58,917 nucleotides of DNA from Clostridium cibarium (GCF_014836335.1 NZ_JACSRA010000029.1:1-58917); one strand, 5' to 3'. Positions 1 to 9,447 are shown, counted from the stretch's first letter. Notes: generated by a model from the letters alone, not told the origin. Numbers and translations are program-made.

Positions 1-74
1 TTAAGCTAATGGTTGGCACTATCAACCCCCATATCGGACTTTCACCGACTAGTACGTGCCCATGCTGGGCACAC
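1..74 (-). mobile_element. 5' end of a group IIC-type self-splicing intron (partial)
   Basis: Read on the minus strand from 74 leftward the sequence opens GTGTGCCCAGCATGGGCAC and then carries GGTGAAAGTCC, closely like the start of bacterial class C group II introns such as the Oceanobacillus iheyensis intron (GUGUGCCC..GCAUGGG, then GGUGAGAGUCC, from memory). The intron continues past the left edge, so its reverse transcriptase and 3' end are not visible. Its 5' boundary lies eight bases after the terminator stem of the GH16 gene, the insertion preference known for class IIC introns. The class call is inference from these 74 bases. Confidence 0.8.
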
Positions 75-82
75 ATATAAAA

Positions 83-113
83 GACTAATGGTAATAAATA
101 TTAACCATTAGTC
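83..113 (-). terminator. Terminator of the GH16 gene; intron target
   Basis: A perfect 10-bp stem (83-92 with 104-113) with an 11-base loop is followed on the minus strand by TTTTATAT, and then by the intron 5' end at 74. It lies directly after the GH16 stop codon. Confidence 0.85.
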
Positions 114-121
114 TATATCCT

Positions 122-1648
122 TTATGGTGTTACGAGTCTAGTAGAAAAATCATTTGTATTGTAGCACATTACTGCATCAGCTCCAGACGTTTTAGTTACT
201 TTCACCATCAATCTTTGATTGTTAAGTGAAACAGAATTTAAGTTATACGAGTATATTGTAGGATGATTTCCTCCGCCAGTAGCTGAAACATTTATAATTT
301 TAGATCCAAGTAAAACTCCTCCGCTTCCATCAGCATTAACTTTAAGTAAATCAACCTTAACATTTGAAGTTCCCCCTGGATTATTAGTCCATAATGTAAA
401 ATTCCAATTTCCATTTCTATATGTCCCGTTCGTTACGGGTGTTGTCCAAACATTTTGAGTAGCACTAATAGCTTTTATAGGTTGCCACCCTGAAACAGAA
501 CTCTTTCCAGTTTGCATATTTTCACTTATAGTATTTACACCTGCTACCTTCTGATTGAATAAATACCAGGTAGTACTTGGAAGATTTCCTATTCCTCCAC
601 CACTTCTAATCGTATATGTAGCAACAGCTGTCAAAGAACTAGCTAATCCTGCCTTAAAAGCTTTTGCTTTAATAGTCTTAGTTGAAGTTACATTTATTGG
701 TGTTGTATATTGTGCAGAATTTTCATTTGGTTCACTTCCATCAATAGTATATCTGATAGTAGCTCCAGGCGTAGCTGTAGAAATGCTTACATTTTGCACA
801 GAATCATAAGTTCCACTTGCTAAATTAAATGTTGGAGTTGCTGCTTGAGTGCTTGGAGTTGTTCCTCCTTGCTGATACACACGTACATAATCAACATACA
901 TCTTAGCTGGGAATTGAGTTGTTCCATCTGGACTTCCTGGCCATTGTCCTCCAACAGCTAAGTTGAGAAGAATGAAAAATGGTCTATGAAATTCCTCTGT
1001 ATCATTAATTGTAATATTTGCTTCCCAGTACTTAACACCATCTACAAACCACTTAATAGAGCTTGCATTCCATTCAACTGAATATACATGATATTGAGTT
1101 ACATCGATTGTATTAGATTGTCCTGTATAATATTGATGTCCACTTTTATCCCAGTGAATAGTTCCATATATATTAGATCCATTGTTTACATTTTCCATAA
1201 TATCAAGTTCACCACATTTTGGCCAACCAACTTGATCAATATTTGAACCTAGCATCCAAAAAGCTGGCCATATACCTTGTCCTTTTGGAAGTTTCATCCT
1301 GGCCTCAATTCTTCCATATGTAAACTGTCTCAATTCCTTAGTTTTCATACGAGCAGAAGTATATCCCATTCCACCATAAGCTTCTTTTCTAGCCTCAATA
1401 AGTAAATTACCATTTTCAATTCTTGCATTTTCAGGACGGTTTGTATAATATTCTAATTCATTATTTCCCCATCCTCCAGAACCAGTTCCAGTATCAAACG
1501 CCCAATTAGATGTATTTATTCTACTTCCATTAAACTCATCGCTCCAAACAAGATTCCAAGTAGTGTCAGCATGTACATTTACACTTGGAAGAAGCGAACC
1601 TATTAGTATAAATATCATGATTAGTCCAAATAATGTTTTTTTCTTCAT
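122..1648 (-). CDS. Secreted GH16 endo-beta-glucanase (laminarinase/lichenase type) with C-terminal modules
   Basis: Extracellular hydrolase predicted to cut beta-1,3 or mixed beta-1,3-1,4 glucans. A signal peptide ends near residue 27 (after VNVHA). The GH16 domain spans about 29-261 and has the catalytic motif ELDIME with nucleophile E147, D149 and acid/base E152. A chitobiase C-terminal-like Fn3-type domain follows (about 268-350; motifs ATIRYTIDGSEP and IKAKAFKAG), then a roughly 150-residue module beginning TTWYLFNQ that I do not recognise. The exact glucan cannot be told from sequence. The start follows AAAGGGGG. It stands alone, ends at a strong terminator, and the intron sits behind it. 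Confidence 0.93.
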   Translation of the reverse strand: MKKKTLFGLIMIFILIGSLLPSVNVHADTTWNLVWSDEFNGSRINTSNWAFDTGTGSGGWGNNELEYYTNRPENARIENGNLLIEARKEAYGGMGYTSARMKTKELRQFTYGRIEARMKLPKGQGIWPAFWMLGSNIDQVGWPKCGELDIMENVNNGSNIYGTIHWDKSGHQYYTGQSNTIDVTQYHVYSVEWNASSIKWFVDGVKYWEANITINDTEEFHRPFFILLNLAVGGQWPGSPDGTTQFPAKMYVDYVRVYQQGGTTPSTQAATPTFNLASGTYDSVQNVSISTATPGATIRYTIDGSEPNENSAQYTTPINVTSTKTIKAKAFKAGLASSLTAVATYTIRSGGGIGNLPSTTWYLFNQKVAGVNTISENMQTGKSSVSGWQPIKAISATQNVWTTPVTNGTYRNGNWNFTLWTNNPGGTSNVKVDLLKVNADGSGGVLLGSKIINVSATGGGNHPTIYSYNLNSVSLNNQRLMVKVTKTSGADAVMCYNTNDFSTRLVTP

Positions 1649-1921
1649 AGAAATAATCCCCCTTTTAGTAAAAATCTATTATAACTTAAAATGTCCTATC
1701 AAAAAACTTCACTTAATACTTTAGCTTATCTACAATAATTCACTCCTTCCCTCTCTTCATTGTAACCACTTCTTTTAATATTTCATTTTAAACTATCATC
1801 TCAGTTCTATACTATTATTGAAAAATATACCACATGTTTTTTCATTGTGCAACCATTTCCATAAATTCAATTTTAATGCTATATAATTTTGTTAGCCAAA
1901 CTAGTCTAAGCATAAAAAAAA

Positions 1922-1939
1922 GACTACGCATATGTAGTC
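1922..1939 (-). terminator. Terminator of the CitT/DcuR-type regulator
   Basis: The short hairpin GACTAC/GTAGTC touches the TAG stop of the regulator and is followed on the minus strand by a run of eight T. Confidence 0.8.
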
Positions 1940-2641
1940 CTAGTTATAATTCACCTTTAATCTATATTTATATTGAGGTCTTCCAACCTTACCATATTCG
2001 ATAATCTTTTCTAGGTCGCCTTGTTTGCTCATGTAATCAAGATATTTTCTAACGGTTACTTTTGCTAGTCCAAGTTTCTCACATAACTCCTCAGCAGTAA
2101 AATATTCATCCTTTATACCCGGAAGTGCTTCTACTATTGATTTATACGTATACCTATTAAAACCTTTCTCTACATTATATTTTTCTTCTTTACCATTTGA
2201 CTTGTTACTTTTTGTATTTAAAATAAGCTTATCTAGTTCAGCTTGTTCAATAGTTTCACCACTTTTCAACCCATTAACTCTATCTTGAAGGTTATTAAGA
2301 GATTCTTTAAATCTCTGAAAAGTAAATGGTTTTATTAAATAATCTACAACACCATATCTAAATGCATCTGTTATTCTTTCTATAGTTTTATCTGCTGTAA
2401 TCAAAATAACATCTGAAGCTATTTCATTTTTTCTTAGCCATTTTAAAAAATCCATGCCATTTTCATTTGGAAGAAAAACATCTAAAAGAATTAAGTCAAC
2501 AGAATTTTCTAATAAGAATTCCTGCGCTTCTGTAAGATTTGTTGCCGCTTTTTCTAGGGAAAATCCTTCTACCTTATTTAAAAATTTAGAATTTATTTGT
2601 ATAACCATTGGATCATCTTCAACTATCATAGTTTTTATCAT
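1940..2641 (-). CDS. Response regulator, CitB/DcuR (organic-acid) family
   Basis: Cytoplasmic DNA-binding partner of the adjacent sensor kinase. The receiver domain (1-120) has D9/D10, phospho-acceptor D54 in LILLDVFLP, the ITAD switch and K104 in YLIKPF. The C-terminal region (about 165-233) carries a helix-turn-helix, EELCEKLGLAKVTVRKYL, as in CitB/DcuR/MalR-type regulators rather than LuxR or OmpR types. The start codon is four bases after the kinase stop; its ribosome site AAAGGAG lies inside the end of the kinase gene, so the pair is probably translationally coupled. The KdgT-family carrier and malic enzyme upstream are its most obvious targets, by inference. Confidence 0.92.
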   Translation of the reverse strand: MIKTMIVEDDPMVIQINSKFLNKVEGFSLEKAATNLTEAQEFLLENSVDLILLDVFLPNENGMDFLKWLRKNEIASDVILITADKTIERITDAFRYGVVDYLIKPFTFQRFKESLNNLQDRVNGLKSGETIEQAELDKLILNTKSNKSNGKEEKYNVEKGFNRYTYKSIVEALPGIKDEYFTAEELCEKLGLAKVTVRKYLDYMSKQGDLEKIIEYGKVGRPQYKYRLKVNYN

Positions 2642-2645
2642 AAAA

Positions 2646-4220
2646 TCAACTCCTTTCCCTTGGTATAGATATAATCCATTCTGTTCCTCTATTTATTTTA
2701 AAATCAATATTCCCTTTGGCTTCATCTATAATTTTCTTTACTATATGCATTCCAAATCCACGACTTCCTTTTTTAGTTGTTATTCCAATCTTATAAATTG
2801 ATTCTCTTATACTTTCTGGTATACCTGCTCCATTATCCTTTATATTAATATTTATATTGTTTTCTTCTTCACATATTTTTACATATATTTCACCAGTTCC
2901 ATCTTTTTTAACTTCATCTATAGAATTCTCTATTAAATTTCCCACAACGGATACTAATTCTTCCGAAGTCATATATTCTGGCAACCTAGTCAATTTTGAA
3001 TTTTCATCTATTATTAACTTAATTCTATATTCCTCACATTTACTATACTTTGCTAAAATTAATGCTGCTAAAGATACATCTTTTATTTTATCTGATATTA
3101 TGGTAGATATATTTTTTTTACTATCTGCTATTACATTTATAAATTTAACTGCTTCATCGTATTCTTCCAATTGAATAAGTCCTGAAATTGTATGAAGTTT
3201 ATTCATAAATTCATGATTTTGCGCTCTCAATGACCACGCCATTTTCTTTATTCCAGTTAACTCTTCCGCCATCTTACGTACTTCAGTTAAATCTTCAAAA
3301 GTTACAACCAATCCCAAATCTTGATTTTTAAACCCCTTAATAGTACTGTATTTGCACATAATATTTAGCCCTGGTCTTGCCTTTATCTCTACATTTCTTA
3401 TAGGCTTCCCACTGTGTAAAAACACATCTAACATACTATCATAAGTAAATTCTGTAATAGGACTTCCTATATCACTATCTTTTAACCCTAAAATTCTACT
3501 AGCTTCCTCATTAAATAATGTTATACGACCATTATTATCTAATGCAATTATTCCTTCCTTAATATTTTCTATTACAGTTTCTTTCTGTTTTAATATTAAA
3601 GCGATTTCCTCTGGTTCAAGTCCAAATATAGCTTTCTTTATGCTATATGAAATAGCAACAGCTCCTAAAGCTCCTAAAACCAATCCTGCTACTATGATAG
3701 GTATAAATTTATACATCTTAGTATAAACTTCATTATCAAACTTATTATATAACATTCCTACAGCTACTGCCCCTATCTGTTTATTATCATCATCATAAAT
3801 AGGAGAAAAAGCTCTTACAGAAATTCCAAGACTACCACTTGCTGTAGATATATATTCTTCACCATCTTTTAATACTCTCTGTTCATCCCCACCTATGAAT
3901 TTTTCACCTATTTTACTTTTTACTGGATGTGAATATCTTATACCTTCCATATCCATAACTACAATAAATTCCACACCTGTCTTTATACGTGCTTTCTCTA
4001 TTTCATCATTTAATAATCCAATAGGCACCGTTTTATTGCCTTTTAAGTATTCTTTAACCTCATAAGTTGAGGCAAACGAATTTGCTATGTTTAACATATT
4101 TTTATCTATTTGATCTCTTAATAAGTTTTTCATTTCAATATAAGAAAAAATTGTTATGCTTCCAATGGAAATTATAAGAATGCCTATAACAAAAGACGCT
4201 ATTTTCCCCTTTAACTTCAT
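2646..4220 (-). CDS. Sensor histidine kinase, CitA/DcuS family
   Basis: Membrane sensor of small carboxylates by family. TM1 is about residues 8-28, the extracytoplasmic sCache/PDC-like domain 29-170, TM2 about 171-193, a PAS domain about 215-320, then an Spo0B-like dimerisation box QNHEFMNKLHTI with phospho-acceptor H336, and a HATPase domain (NLIENSIDEV, DNGAGIP, GSRGFGMHIV). The RYSHP motif in the sensor domain (about 95-99) is the kind of site that binds carboxylate in CitA/DcuS proteins. Ligand identity is not shown by the sequence; the neighbours suggest malate or a related acid. The start follows AAGGGTG. Confidence 0.92.
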   Translation of the reverse strand: MKLKGKIASFVIGILIISIGSITIFSYIEMKNLLRDQIDKNMLNIANSFASTYEVKEYLKGNKTVPIGLLNDEIEKARIKTGVEFIVVMDMEGIRYSHPVKSKIGEKFIGGDEQRVLKDGEEYISTASGSLGISVRAFSPIYDDDNKQIGAVAVGMLYNKFDNEVYTKMYKFIPIIVAGLVLGALGAVAISYSIKKAIFGLEPEEIALILKQKETVIENIKEGIIALDNNGRITLFNEEASRILGLKDSDIGSPITEFTYDSMLDVFLHSGKPIRNVEIKARPGLNIMCKYSTIKGFKNQDLGLVVTFEDLTEVRKMAEELTGIKKMAWSLRAQNHEFMNKLHTISGLIQLEEYDEAVKFINVIADSKKNISTIISDKIKDVSLAALILAKYSKCEEYRIKLIIDENSKLTRLPEYMTSEELVSVVGNLIENSIDEVKKDGTGEIYVKICEEENNININIKDNGAGIPESIRESIYKIGITTKKGSRGFGMHIVKKIIDEAKGNIDFKINRGTEWIISIPRERS

Positions 4221-4306
4221 ATTATCACCCTTATTTTAACTATTTACCTAAATTTCTTTTGATTTAATTATATACGATAAATTATCAAAAGAAAATGATT
4301 ACACAA

Positions 4307-4348
4307 AAAGATTAGCCATATCTTTTAATAAAAATATGTCTAATCTTT
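4307..4348 (-). terminator. Terminator of the KdgT-family carrier gene
   Basis: A 15-bp stem with one mismatch (4307-4321 with 4334-4348) is followed on the minus strand by TTTTTG. It separates the carrier gene from the downstream two-component genes. Confidence 0.75.
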
Positions 4349-4433
4349 GGTAGGTATAATTTCTATTTTGTTTTCATTAAAGTTATTGTCCACTTTCTAA
4401 TAAAATTTTTACATGTTTCATTAATTACTTTTA

Positions 4434-5405
4434 TTATGCCGCAGCTTTATTATCTAATTTTTTCATCTTATTATTTCTAATTAACTTAAATGCATAAGTA
4501 ACGATAAACGGACAAACAATTGCAGACACTACACAGGCTGCTGCAACTTGGGCAGTAGCTACTGTTGCTATAGCAGCTAAAGTTGGATCTGCAGCTGCAA
4601 CAGCAGCTGGTGTAGCTACAGCATTTCCTGCTGTTGAACCTGTTGCTAAACCAATTATTGGCTCTTCCTTGAATAATTTTAAAAGTATATAAGCTCCTAT
4701 TCCAGTAAATGCTGCTATTATCCCTAATATTATGCCAGGTACCCCAGCTTTTACAATTGTTCCAAGATCCATTCCTGCACCTAGTGGGAATGAGAAAAAT
4801 GGAATTAATAATAATTTACTGCTTCCAAGGAAAGCTCTCATATCAGAATCAATATTTCCTAAAATCATTCCTATTACTATTGGAATCATTACTGCTAAAA
4901 GTGCTTCAAAAGGAATTTGAGCAAGTCCTGATGCTCCTAATGCAACTAATGTGAAAAATGGGCCATCTTTTAAAGATAATAGAGCATAAGCACCTACATC
5001 AGTTTCATCCCCATATTGAGAAGCAAGAGATGCATACAATCCGCCATTACAATTTGTCAATGCTGATAAAATAGCAAGTGGTGATAACCCCAATACTCCT
5101 GCAGGTCCAAAAACTTTTCCTACAATTATACCAATCCCAGCACCTACTACAAACTTTCCTGTTATTAATAGTGCACCTTTTTTTAGTGCCTTTGGTGCTA
5201 ACTTGAAATTAATTTGTGAACCGATCAAGAACATAAAGCAAGCCAAAATTGTTGTTGATGCTGTTTTACTAAATAATGCCGTTGTGAATCCCCCAATTTG
5301 TAAAAACTGTGGAAAAAATGTATTAGTCAATACTCCTAGAAAAAGTGGAACAACCATCATACCGCCTGGAATTTTATCTATGGTTTTCTTAATTGGAATT
5401 TGCAT
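4434..5405 (-). CDS. kdgT: KdgT-family carrier (2-keto-3-deoxygluconate permease family), possibly an organic-acid importer
   Basis: Integral membrane secondary transporter of 323 residues, full length for the KdgT family. Diagnostic stretches are KIPGGMMVVPLFLG near the N-terminus, NCNGGLYASLASQYG, SLKDGPFFT, a PFFSFPLGAGMDL segment and STAGNAVATPAAV. About ten hydrophobic segments are visible. The classical substrate of the family is 2-keto-3-deoxygluconate, but here the gene lies between a malic enzyme and a CitA/DcuS-type sensor system, with no KDG kinase or aldolase in the window. A malate-like substrate is therefore at least as likely (inference). The start follows AGGAGG. Confidence 0.85.
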   Translation of the reverse strand: MQIPIKKTIDKIPGGMMVVPLFLGVLTNTFFPQFLQIGGFTTALFSKTASTTILACFMFLIGSQINFKLAPKALKKGALLITGKFVVGAGIGIIVGKVFGPAGVLGLSPLAILSALTNCNGGLYASLASQYGDETDVGAYALLSLKDGPFFTLVALGASGLAQIPFEALLAVMIPIVIGMILGNIDSDMRAFLGSSKLLLIPFFSFPLGAGMDLGTIVKAGVPGIILGIIAAFTGIGAYILLKLFKEEPIIGLATGSTAGNAVATPAAVAAADPTLAAIATVATAQVAAACVVSAIVCPFIVTYAFKLIRNNKMKKLDNKAAA

Positions 5406-5481
5406 ATCAATACCTCCTAAAATTTCATCTTATAATTGCTTCATTAAACCTTTCCATTGATAATCTTATTAAAATTTTGTA

Positions 5482-5532
5482 TTTATACATGCTCTAAATA
5501 TCCTTGAAGTTTATTTTAGTAGCATGTATAAA
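5482..5532. promoter_or_regulatory. Perfect 12-bp inverted repeat upstream of the carrier gene
   Basis: TTTATACATGCT (5482-5493) and AGCATGTATAAA (5521-5532) are exact inverted copies separated by 27 bases, in the gap between malic enzyme and carrier. There is no T-run, so it does not look like a terminator. It may be a regulator binding site (for example of the neighbouring response regulator) or an mRNA hairpin. Confidence 0.5.
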
Positions 5533-5557
5533 ACAAATTACCTAATTACAATTCCTC

Positions 5558-6730
5558 TTATTTTCTTGCAACTCCACTTTCTATTGCAGCTTTAGCAATT
5601 GCTTCTGCTACTTTTTTAGCAACATTTTTATCCAGTGCACTTGGAATTACATTATTTTCATTTAAATCTTCATCCTTTATGTAATTAGCTATTGCATACG
5701 CTGCTGCAATCTTCATTTCTTCATTTATTTCTTTTGCTCTTACATCTAATGCCCCTCTAAATATTCCTGGGAAAGCTAAAACATTATTAACTTGGTTTGG
5801 AAAATCTGAACGTCCTGTACCAATAACTCTTGCTCCAGCTGCCTTTGCTTCATCAGGCATTATTTCAGGTGTTGGATTTGCCATTGCAAATATTATGGCA
5901 TCTTTATTCATTGATTGTACCATTTCAGGTTTTAGTATTCCTGGAGCAGATACCCCTACAAACAAATCAGCACCTAATAAAGCATCGCTAAGACCTCCTT
6001 TTATGTTATCTGGATTTGTTATTTCTGCTAAAGCTTCCTTAGCATCATCAATTTTCTCCATTCCTCTATAAAGAATTCCTACTTTATCAACTGCAATCAA
6101 ATTCTTAACTCCTGATGATAATAAAAGTTTTGCTATAGCTGTTCCTGCTGCACCAGCACCATTTACTACTACCTTTATATCTTCAAGTTTCTTATCAACT
6201 ACTTTAAGTGCATTTATAACACCGGCAAGTACTACTATTGCAGTTCCATGTTGATCATCATGAAACACTGGAATATCAACTAATTTTTTTAATTTTTCTT
6301 CAACCTCAAAGCACCTTGGTGCTCCAATGTCTTCTAAATTAATTCCACCAAATGTTGGAGCTATTAATCTAACTGTATTAACTATTTCATCAACATCCTT
6401 AGAATCTACTAATATAGGAAATGCATCAACATCTGCAAACTCTTTAAATAGTATTGATTTCCCTTCCATTACAGGCATCCCTGCCATTGGTCCTATATCT
6501 CCAAGTCCAAGTACTGCAGTTCCATCTGTTACTACCGCTACTAAATTTCCTTTAGAAGTATATTTGTATACGTTTTCTTCATCCTCATGAATTTTTCTAC
6601 AAGGTTCCGCAACTCCTGGTGTATATGCAAGACTTAAATCATCTCTTGTTTCAACCTTTACTTTAGATGTTACTGAAATTTTTCCTCTATTCTCCTCATG
6701 TAATTTTAAGCTTTCTTCAAAATAGTTCAT
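5558..6730 (-). CDS. Malic enzyme, NAD(P)-dependent (decarboxylating malate dehydrogenase)
   Basis: Cytoplasmic enzyme converting malate to pyruvate and CO2 with NAD(P) reduction. It is the short bacterial form (390 residues). Visible motifs are VTDGTAVLGLGDIGP (N-terminal malic domain), GGINLEDIGAPRCFEVE, FHDDQHGTAIV (metal/substrate site) and the Rossmann glycine motif VVVNGAGAAGTAIA. ATG at 6730 is chosen because AAAGGGTG lies six bases upstream; an in-frame GTG at 6739 overlaps that ribosome site. It lies upstream of, and in the same direction as, the KdgT-family carrier. Confidence 0.95.
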   Translation of the reverse strand: MNYFEESLKLHEENRGKISVTSKVKVETRDDLSLAYTPGVAEPCRKIHEDEENVYKYTSKGNLVAVVTDGTAVLGLGDIGPMAGMPVMEGKSILFKEFADVDAFPILVDSKDVDEIVNTVRLIAPTFGGINLEDIGAPRCFEVEEKLKKLVDIPVFHDDQHGTAIVVLAGVINALKVVDKKLEDIKVVVNGAGAAGTAIAKLLLSSGVKNLIAVDKVGILYRGMEKIDDAKEALAEITNPDNIKGGLSDALLGADLFVGVSAPGILKPEMVQSMNKDAIIFAMANPTPEIMPDEAKAAGARVIGTGRSDFPNQVNNVLAFPGIFRGALDVRAKEINEEMKIAAAYAIANYIKDEDLNENNVIPSALDKNVAKKVAEAIAKAAIESGVARK

Positions 6731-6897
6731 TTGATACACCCTTTCTTTTTGGAAAATTTATATTTAACTTTTAATGTTTTTTCTCTGTGACTAAATAATA
6801 ACATCAATTCAGAAATATAAAAATATTCTGTAAATTTAAATATAGTTTTGTAAATTAAAAAAACTTTGTATATGTTTTAACAAAGTTTTCAAATAGA

Positions 6898-6922
6898 AAA
6901 AGCGGGCAAATATCCCGCTTTT
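6898..6922 (-). terminator. Terminator of the DUF4317 gene
   Basis: A 9-bp stem AAAAGCGGG/CCCGCTTTT has a 7-base loop and a T-rich tail on the minus strand. A second hairpin (6860-6869 with 6880-6889) lies between it and the malic enzyme gene. Confidence 0.8.
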
Positions 6923-6924
6923 CC

Positions 6925-8091
6925 TTATAATTCTTCAGTTGCTAATTCAAAACCATCTATAATTACATCTTCATTAAGTTCAATTAGAAGACAAGTATTT
7001 CCGTGGCTATCTTTAACTTTTCTTATATTTTTAAGTTCTTTAGGCGCTATTGCTAGACTCATATCTTCAGTTGTTATTTTAATTGACTTTGAATTCATAT
7101 TTGGAACTATATTTTGAACCTTAAGCTCATAGTCACTATTTCCTGTTACTCTTTCATAAGCCTCCTCAAGTTTTTCAACATTTTCAACGCCACTTTCTTC
7201 TAGCACACCTTTTAAATCTTCACGACTTACTACAGAGGCTTCACTTTCCTCTTCATCTTCCTCAAGTTTCTCTGAAAGTTTTTCATATATGTTTTGCATA
7301 GTTTCTGGAGCTATTTTTTCCCCTACTACAGTTCTTAATATATCCATAAACTCTCCTTTTTCCTCTTCAGCTGTCTTTTTAAACTCACAGTTTAATATAT
7401 CCTCTACAAAACTAATATTTATATCTTTAGACTTAGATGCATAATACATAATTCTATTCACATCTGCAGAATTATTATTAAATACAGGGAACATAAATCC
7501 ATCTAAAGGAGAATCAAGATTGATAGTTGAATCTAATGCAGAATTTGCTCTAAACTCTCTTTCTATATAATCAAATTTTAATGCTTTCTTAGGTGGTTCT
7601 ATTTTATTTACGCTACACATCATAAATTCAAAAGCATAAACTTCATCATCTTTAGCTTCCTCAGCTTCTTCACTTCTTCTCTTATTTGCACCTTTCCAAT
7701 ATTCTGCTTTTATAAAAGTAATAACTACATCTGTTTCATACTTATAATTCTTTCCTATCCTTGAAACTATTTTATCAGCTTCTTCTTTAAAAATGTCTTT
7801 TTCTTCTTTTACAGCTGAATATAATATCTTCTGCGCATTATCTTCAATATCTACTGTTTTAAATTCAAGCTCAAAAAGTTTAGTATCTAATGCACCTGAT
7901 AATATCTTTTTAAAATTTTTAATATATAATTCCTGCTTTTCACTATCAATACTATCAAAATATTCAAACTCAGAATAAATTACTGACTGGTTGTCCTTTT
8001 TTAGGTAAACACTGTATATTTCTTTAATACTAAGCATTGTATTTTCCGGCTTAAATTCTTTTCTTATTCCTGCTAAATCCTGTTTATTCAT
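6925..8091 (-). CDS. DUF4317 domain protein
   Basis: A 388-residue acidic, soluble protein matching the clostridial DUF4317 family from its N-terminus (MNKQDLAGIRKEFKPEN), a conserved opening in these proteins. No signal peptide or membrane segment is seen. It is rich in E and K, with an acidic patch EKLEEDEEESE around residue 270. The function of the family is unknown to me, and it stands alone with its own terminator, so context does not help. The start follows GAGGT at seven bases. Confidence 0.85.
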   Translation of the reverse strand: MNKQDLAGIRKEFKPENTMLSIKEIYSVYLKKDNQSVIYSEFEYFDSIDSEKQELYIKNFKKILSGALDTKLFELEFKTVDIEDNAQKILYSAVKEEKDIFKEEADKIVSRIGKNYKYETDVVITFIKAEYWKGANKRRSEEAEEAKDDEVYAFEFMMCSVNKIEPPKKALKFDYIEREFRANSALDSTINLDSPLDGFMFPVFNNNSADVNRIMYYASKSKDINISFVEDILNCEFKKTAEEEKGEFMDILRTVVGEKIAPETMQNIYEKLSEKLEEDEEESEASVVSREDLKGVLEESGVENVEKLEEAYERVTGNSDYELKVQNIVPNMNSKSIKITTEDMSLAIAPKELKNIRKVKDSHGNTCLLIELNEDVIIDGFELATEEL

Positions 8092-8228
8092 CTGATATAC
8101 CTCACTTTATTTTCTAGTTATCTATTGCTAAAATTCATAGTACACAATTGTAGTTAAAATATATTTAAAAATTACAATAACAAAAACAACATATATATTA
8201 TAAATAAATATATAAAAAAAAGCATATA

Positions 8229-9446
8229 CTAATTTTTTGAAAATACTATTTGTGCTTTTGTTTCTTCTCTTTCTTCACTGCTTACTTGGATATTTCCTCC
8301 ATGTTTTTTCACTATCCATTCAGCTATTGATAAACCAAGTCCGTGTCCGCCTTCTCTGCCACGCACTTTATCTCCTCTATAAAATCTATCAAAAATATAT
8401 GGAAGATTTTCTTTACTTATACCTAACCCATTGTCTTTAACCTCTATAAATATCTTATTATTCTTCTTTTTTAAGCTAAGTTTTATTATATCTCCTTCAC
8501 TTGTATATTTTAATGCATTATCTAGTAATATTATCATTAACTGAGCTATCCTATCTTCATCAGCATTAATGTATACATCTTGTTCTAAATCTTTAATAAA
8601 TGTTTTCTCTGCGAACTCAGCAATTTCTATATATGGTTCACATATTTCATCTAGTTTTTTACTTAAACAAAATACTTTTTTATCCAATTCAATAGCATTG
8701 CTGTCAGATTTTGCTAGAGTCAATAAATTATTCACTAGTTTTGAGAGTCTTCTTGTCTCTGATAAAGATATTGCTATACTTTCTCCTACCTCTTTCACTT
8801 TTTTCTCTGGAGACTTTAATAATAATTCTAATTTAGATTGTATTATAGTCAATGGTGTTCTTAATTCATGAGATGCATCACTTACGAATTGTTGTTGTTT
8901 CTCCCAAGCCTTAACTATAGGAACTAATGCTTTGCTTGCAAGATAAAATGCTACCACCACTGAAATAACAAAAATTAAAACTCCTCCAACTACTAGTATT
9001 GAATTTAAAGTTTCAAGAAATTCTTTTTGTGAATTTGTATTTCTTATTAATTGAACTATTACAGTGCTGTTATCCGTATCAATTTTAATAGCCATACTCC
9101 TAAAATAAAAACTATCGTATCTACTCTCTTCAATGTTATCTAAAGTCTTATATTTTATCTTATCTGCTATGTCTCTATAATAATTATTATGGCTAGTTGA
9201 TTCAAGTAATTCCCCATCCTCACTCCACACTAAAACTCCATTATTAGGCTCTAATTTTTGAAACGTTAGTTTATTATTTTTTGATGACTTTTGAACAACT
9301 TTAGCCATGGATAATAAATTTTTATCAACTTCTCTATAAATTTCTGATTTAGTATATTGAAATAAGACTACTCCTAAAATTGAAAAAAGAACTAGAAAAG
9401 TTATTGTATTTACTAACACCAAATGTCTTTTTTGTTTTGCAAACAT
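8229..9446 (-). CDS. Sensor histidine kinase (HisKA/HATPase), partner of the OmpR-type regulator
   Basis: Membrane kinase with an N-terminal TM (about 8-28), an extracytoplasmic domain of about 120 residues, a second TM, then HisKA with SDASHELRTPLTII and a HATPase domain (NALKY, DNGLGIS, GHGLGLSIA). No clear HAMP is visible between TM2 and HisKA. ATG at 9446 is chosen over the upstream in-frame start at 9485, because GGAG lies seven bases before it and it falls one base after the regulator stop (TAAGATG), a coupled arrangement. The pair lies downstream of a large MacAB-like export locus and may sense its substrate (inference). Confidence 0.92.
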   Translation of the reverse strand: MFAKQKRHLVLVNTITFLVLFSILGVVLFQYTKSEIYREVDKNLLSMAKVVQKSSKNNKLTFQKLEPNNGVLVWSEDGELLESTSHNNYYRDIADKIKYKTLDNIEESRYDSFYFRSMAIKIDTDNSTVIVQLIRNTNSQKEFLETLNSILVVGGVLIFVISVVVAFYLASKALVPIVKAWEKQQQFVSDASHELRTPLTIIQSKLELLLKSPEKKVKEVGESIAISLSETRRLSKLVNNLLTLAKSDSNAIELDKKVFCLSKKLDEICEPYIEIAEFAEKTFIKDLEQDVYINADEDRIAQLMIILLDNALKYTSEGDIIKLSLKKKNNKIFIEVKDNGLGISKENLPYIFDRFYRGDKVRGREGGHGLGLSIAEWIVKKHGGNIQVSSEEREETKAQIVFSKN

Positions 9447-9447
9447 C

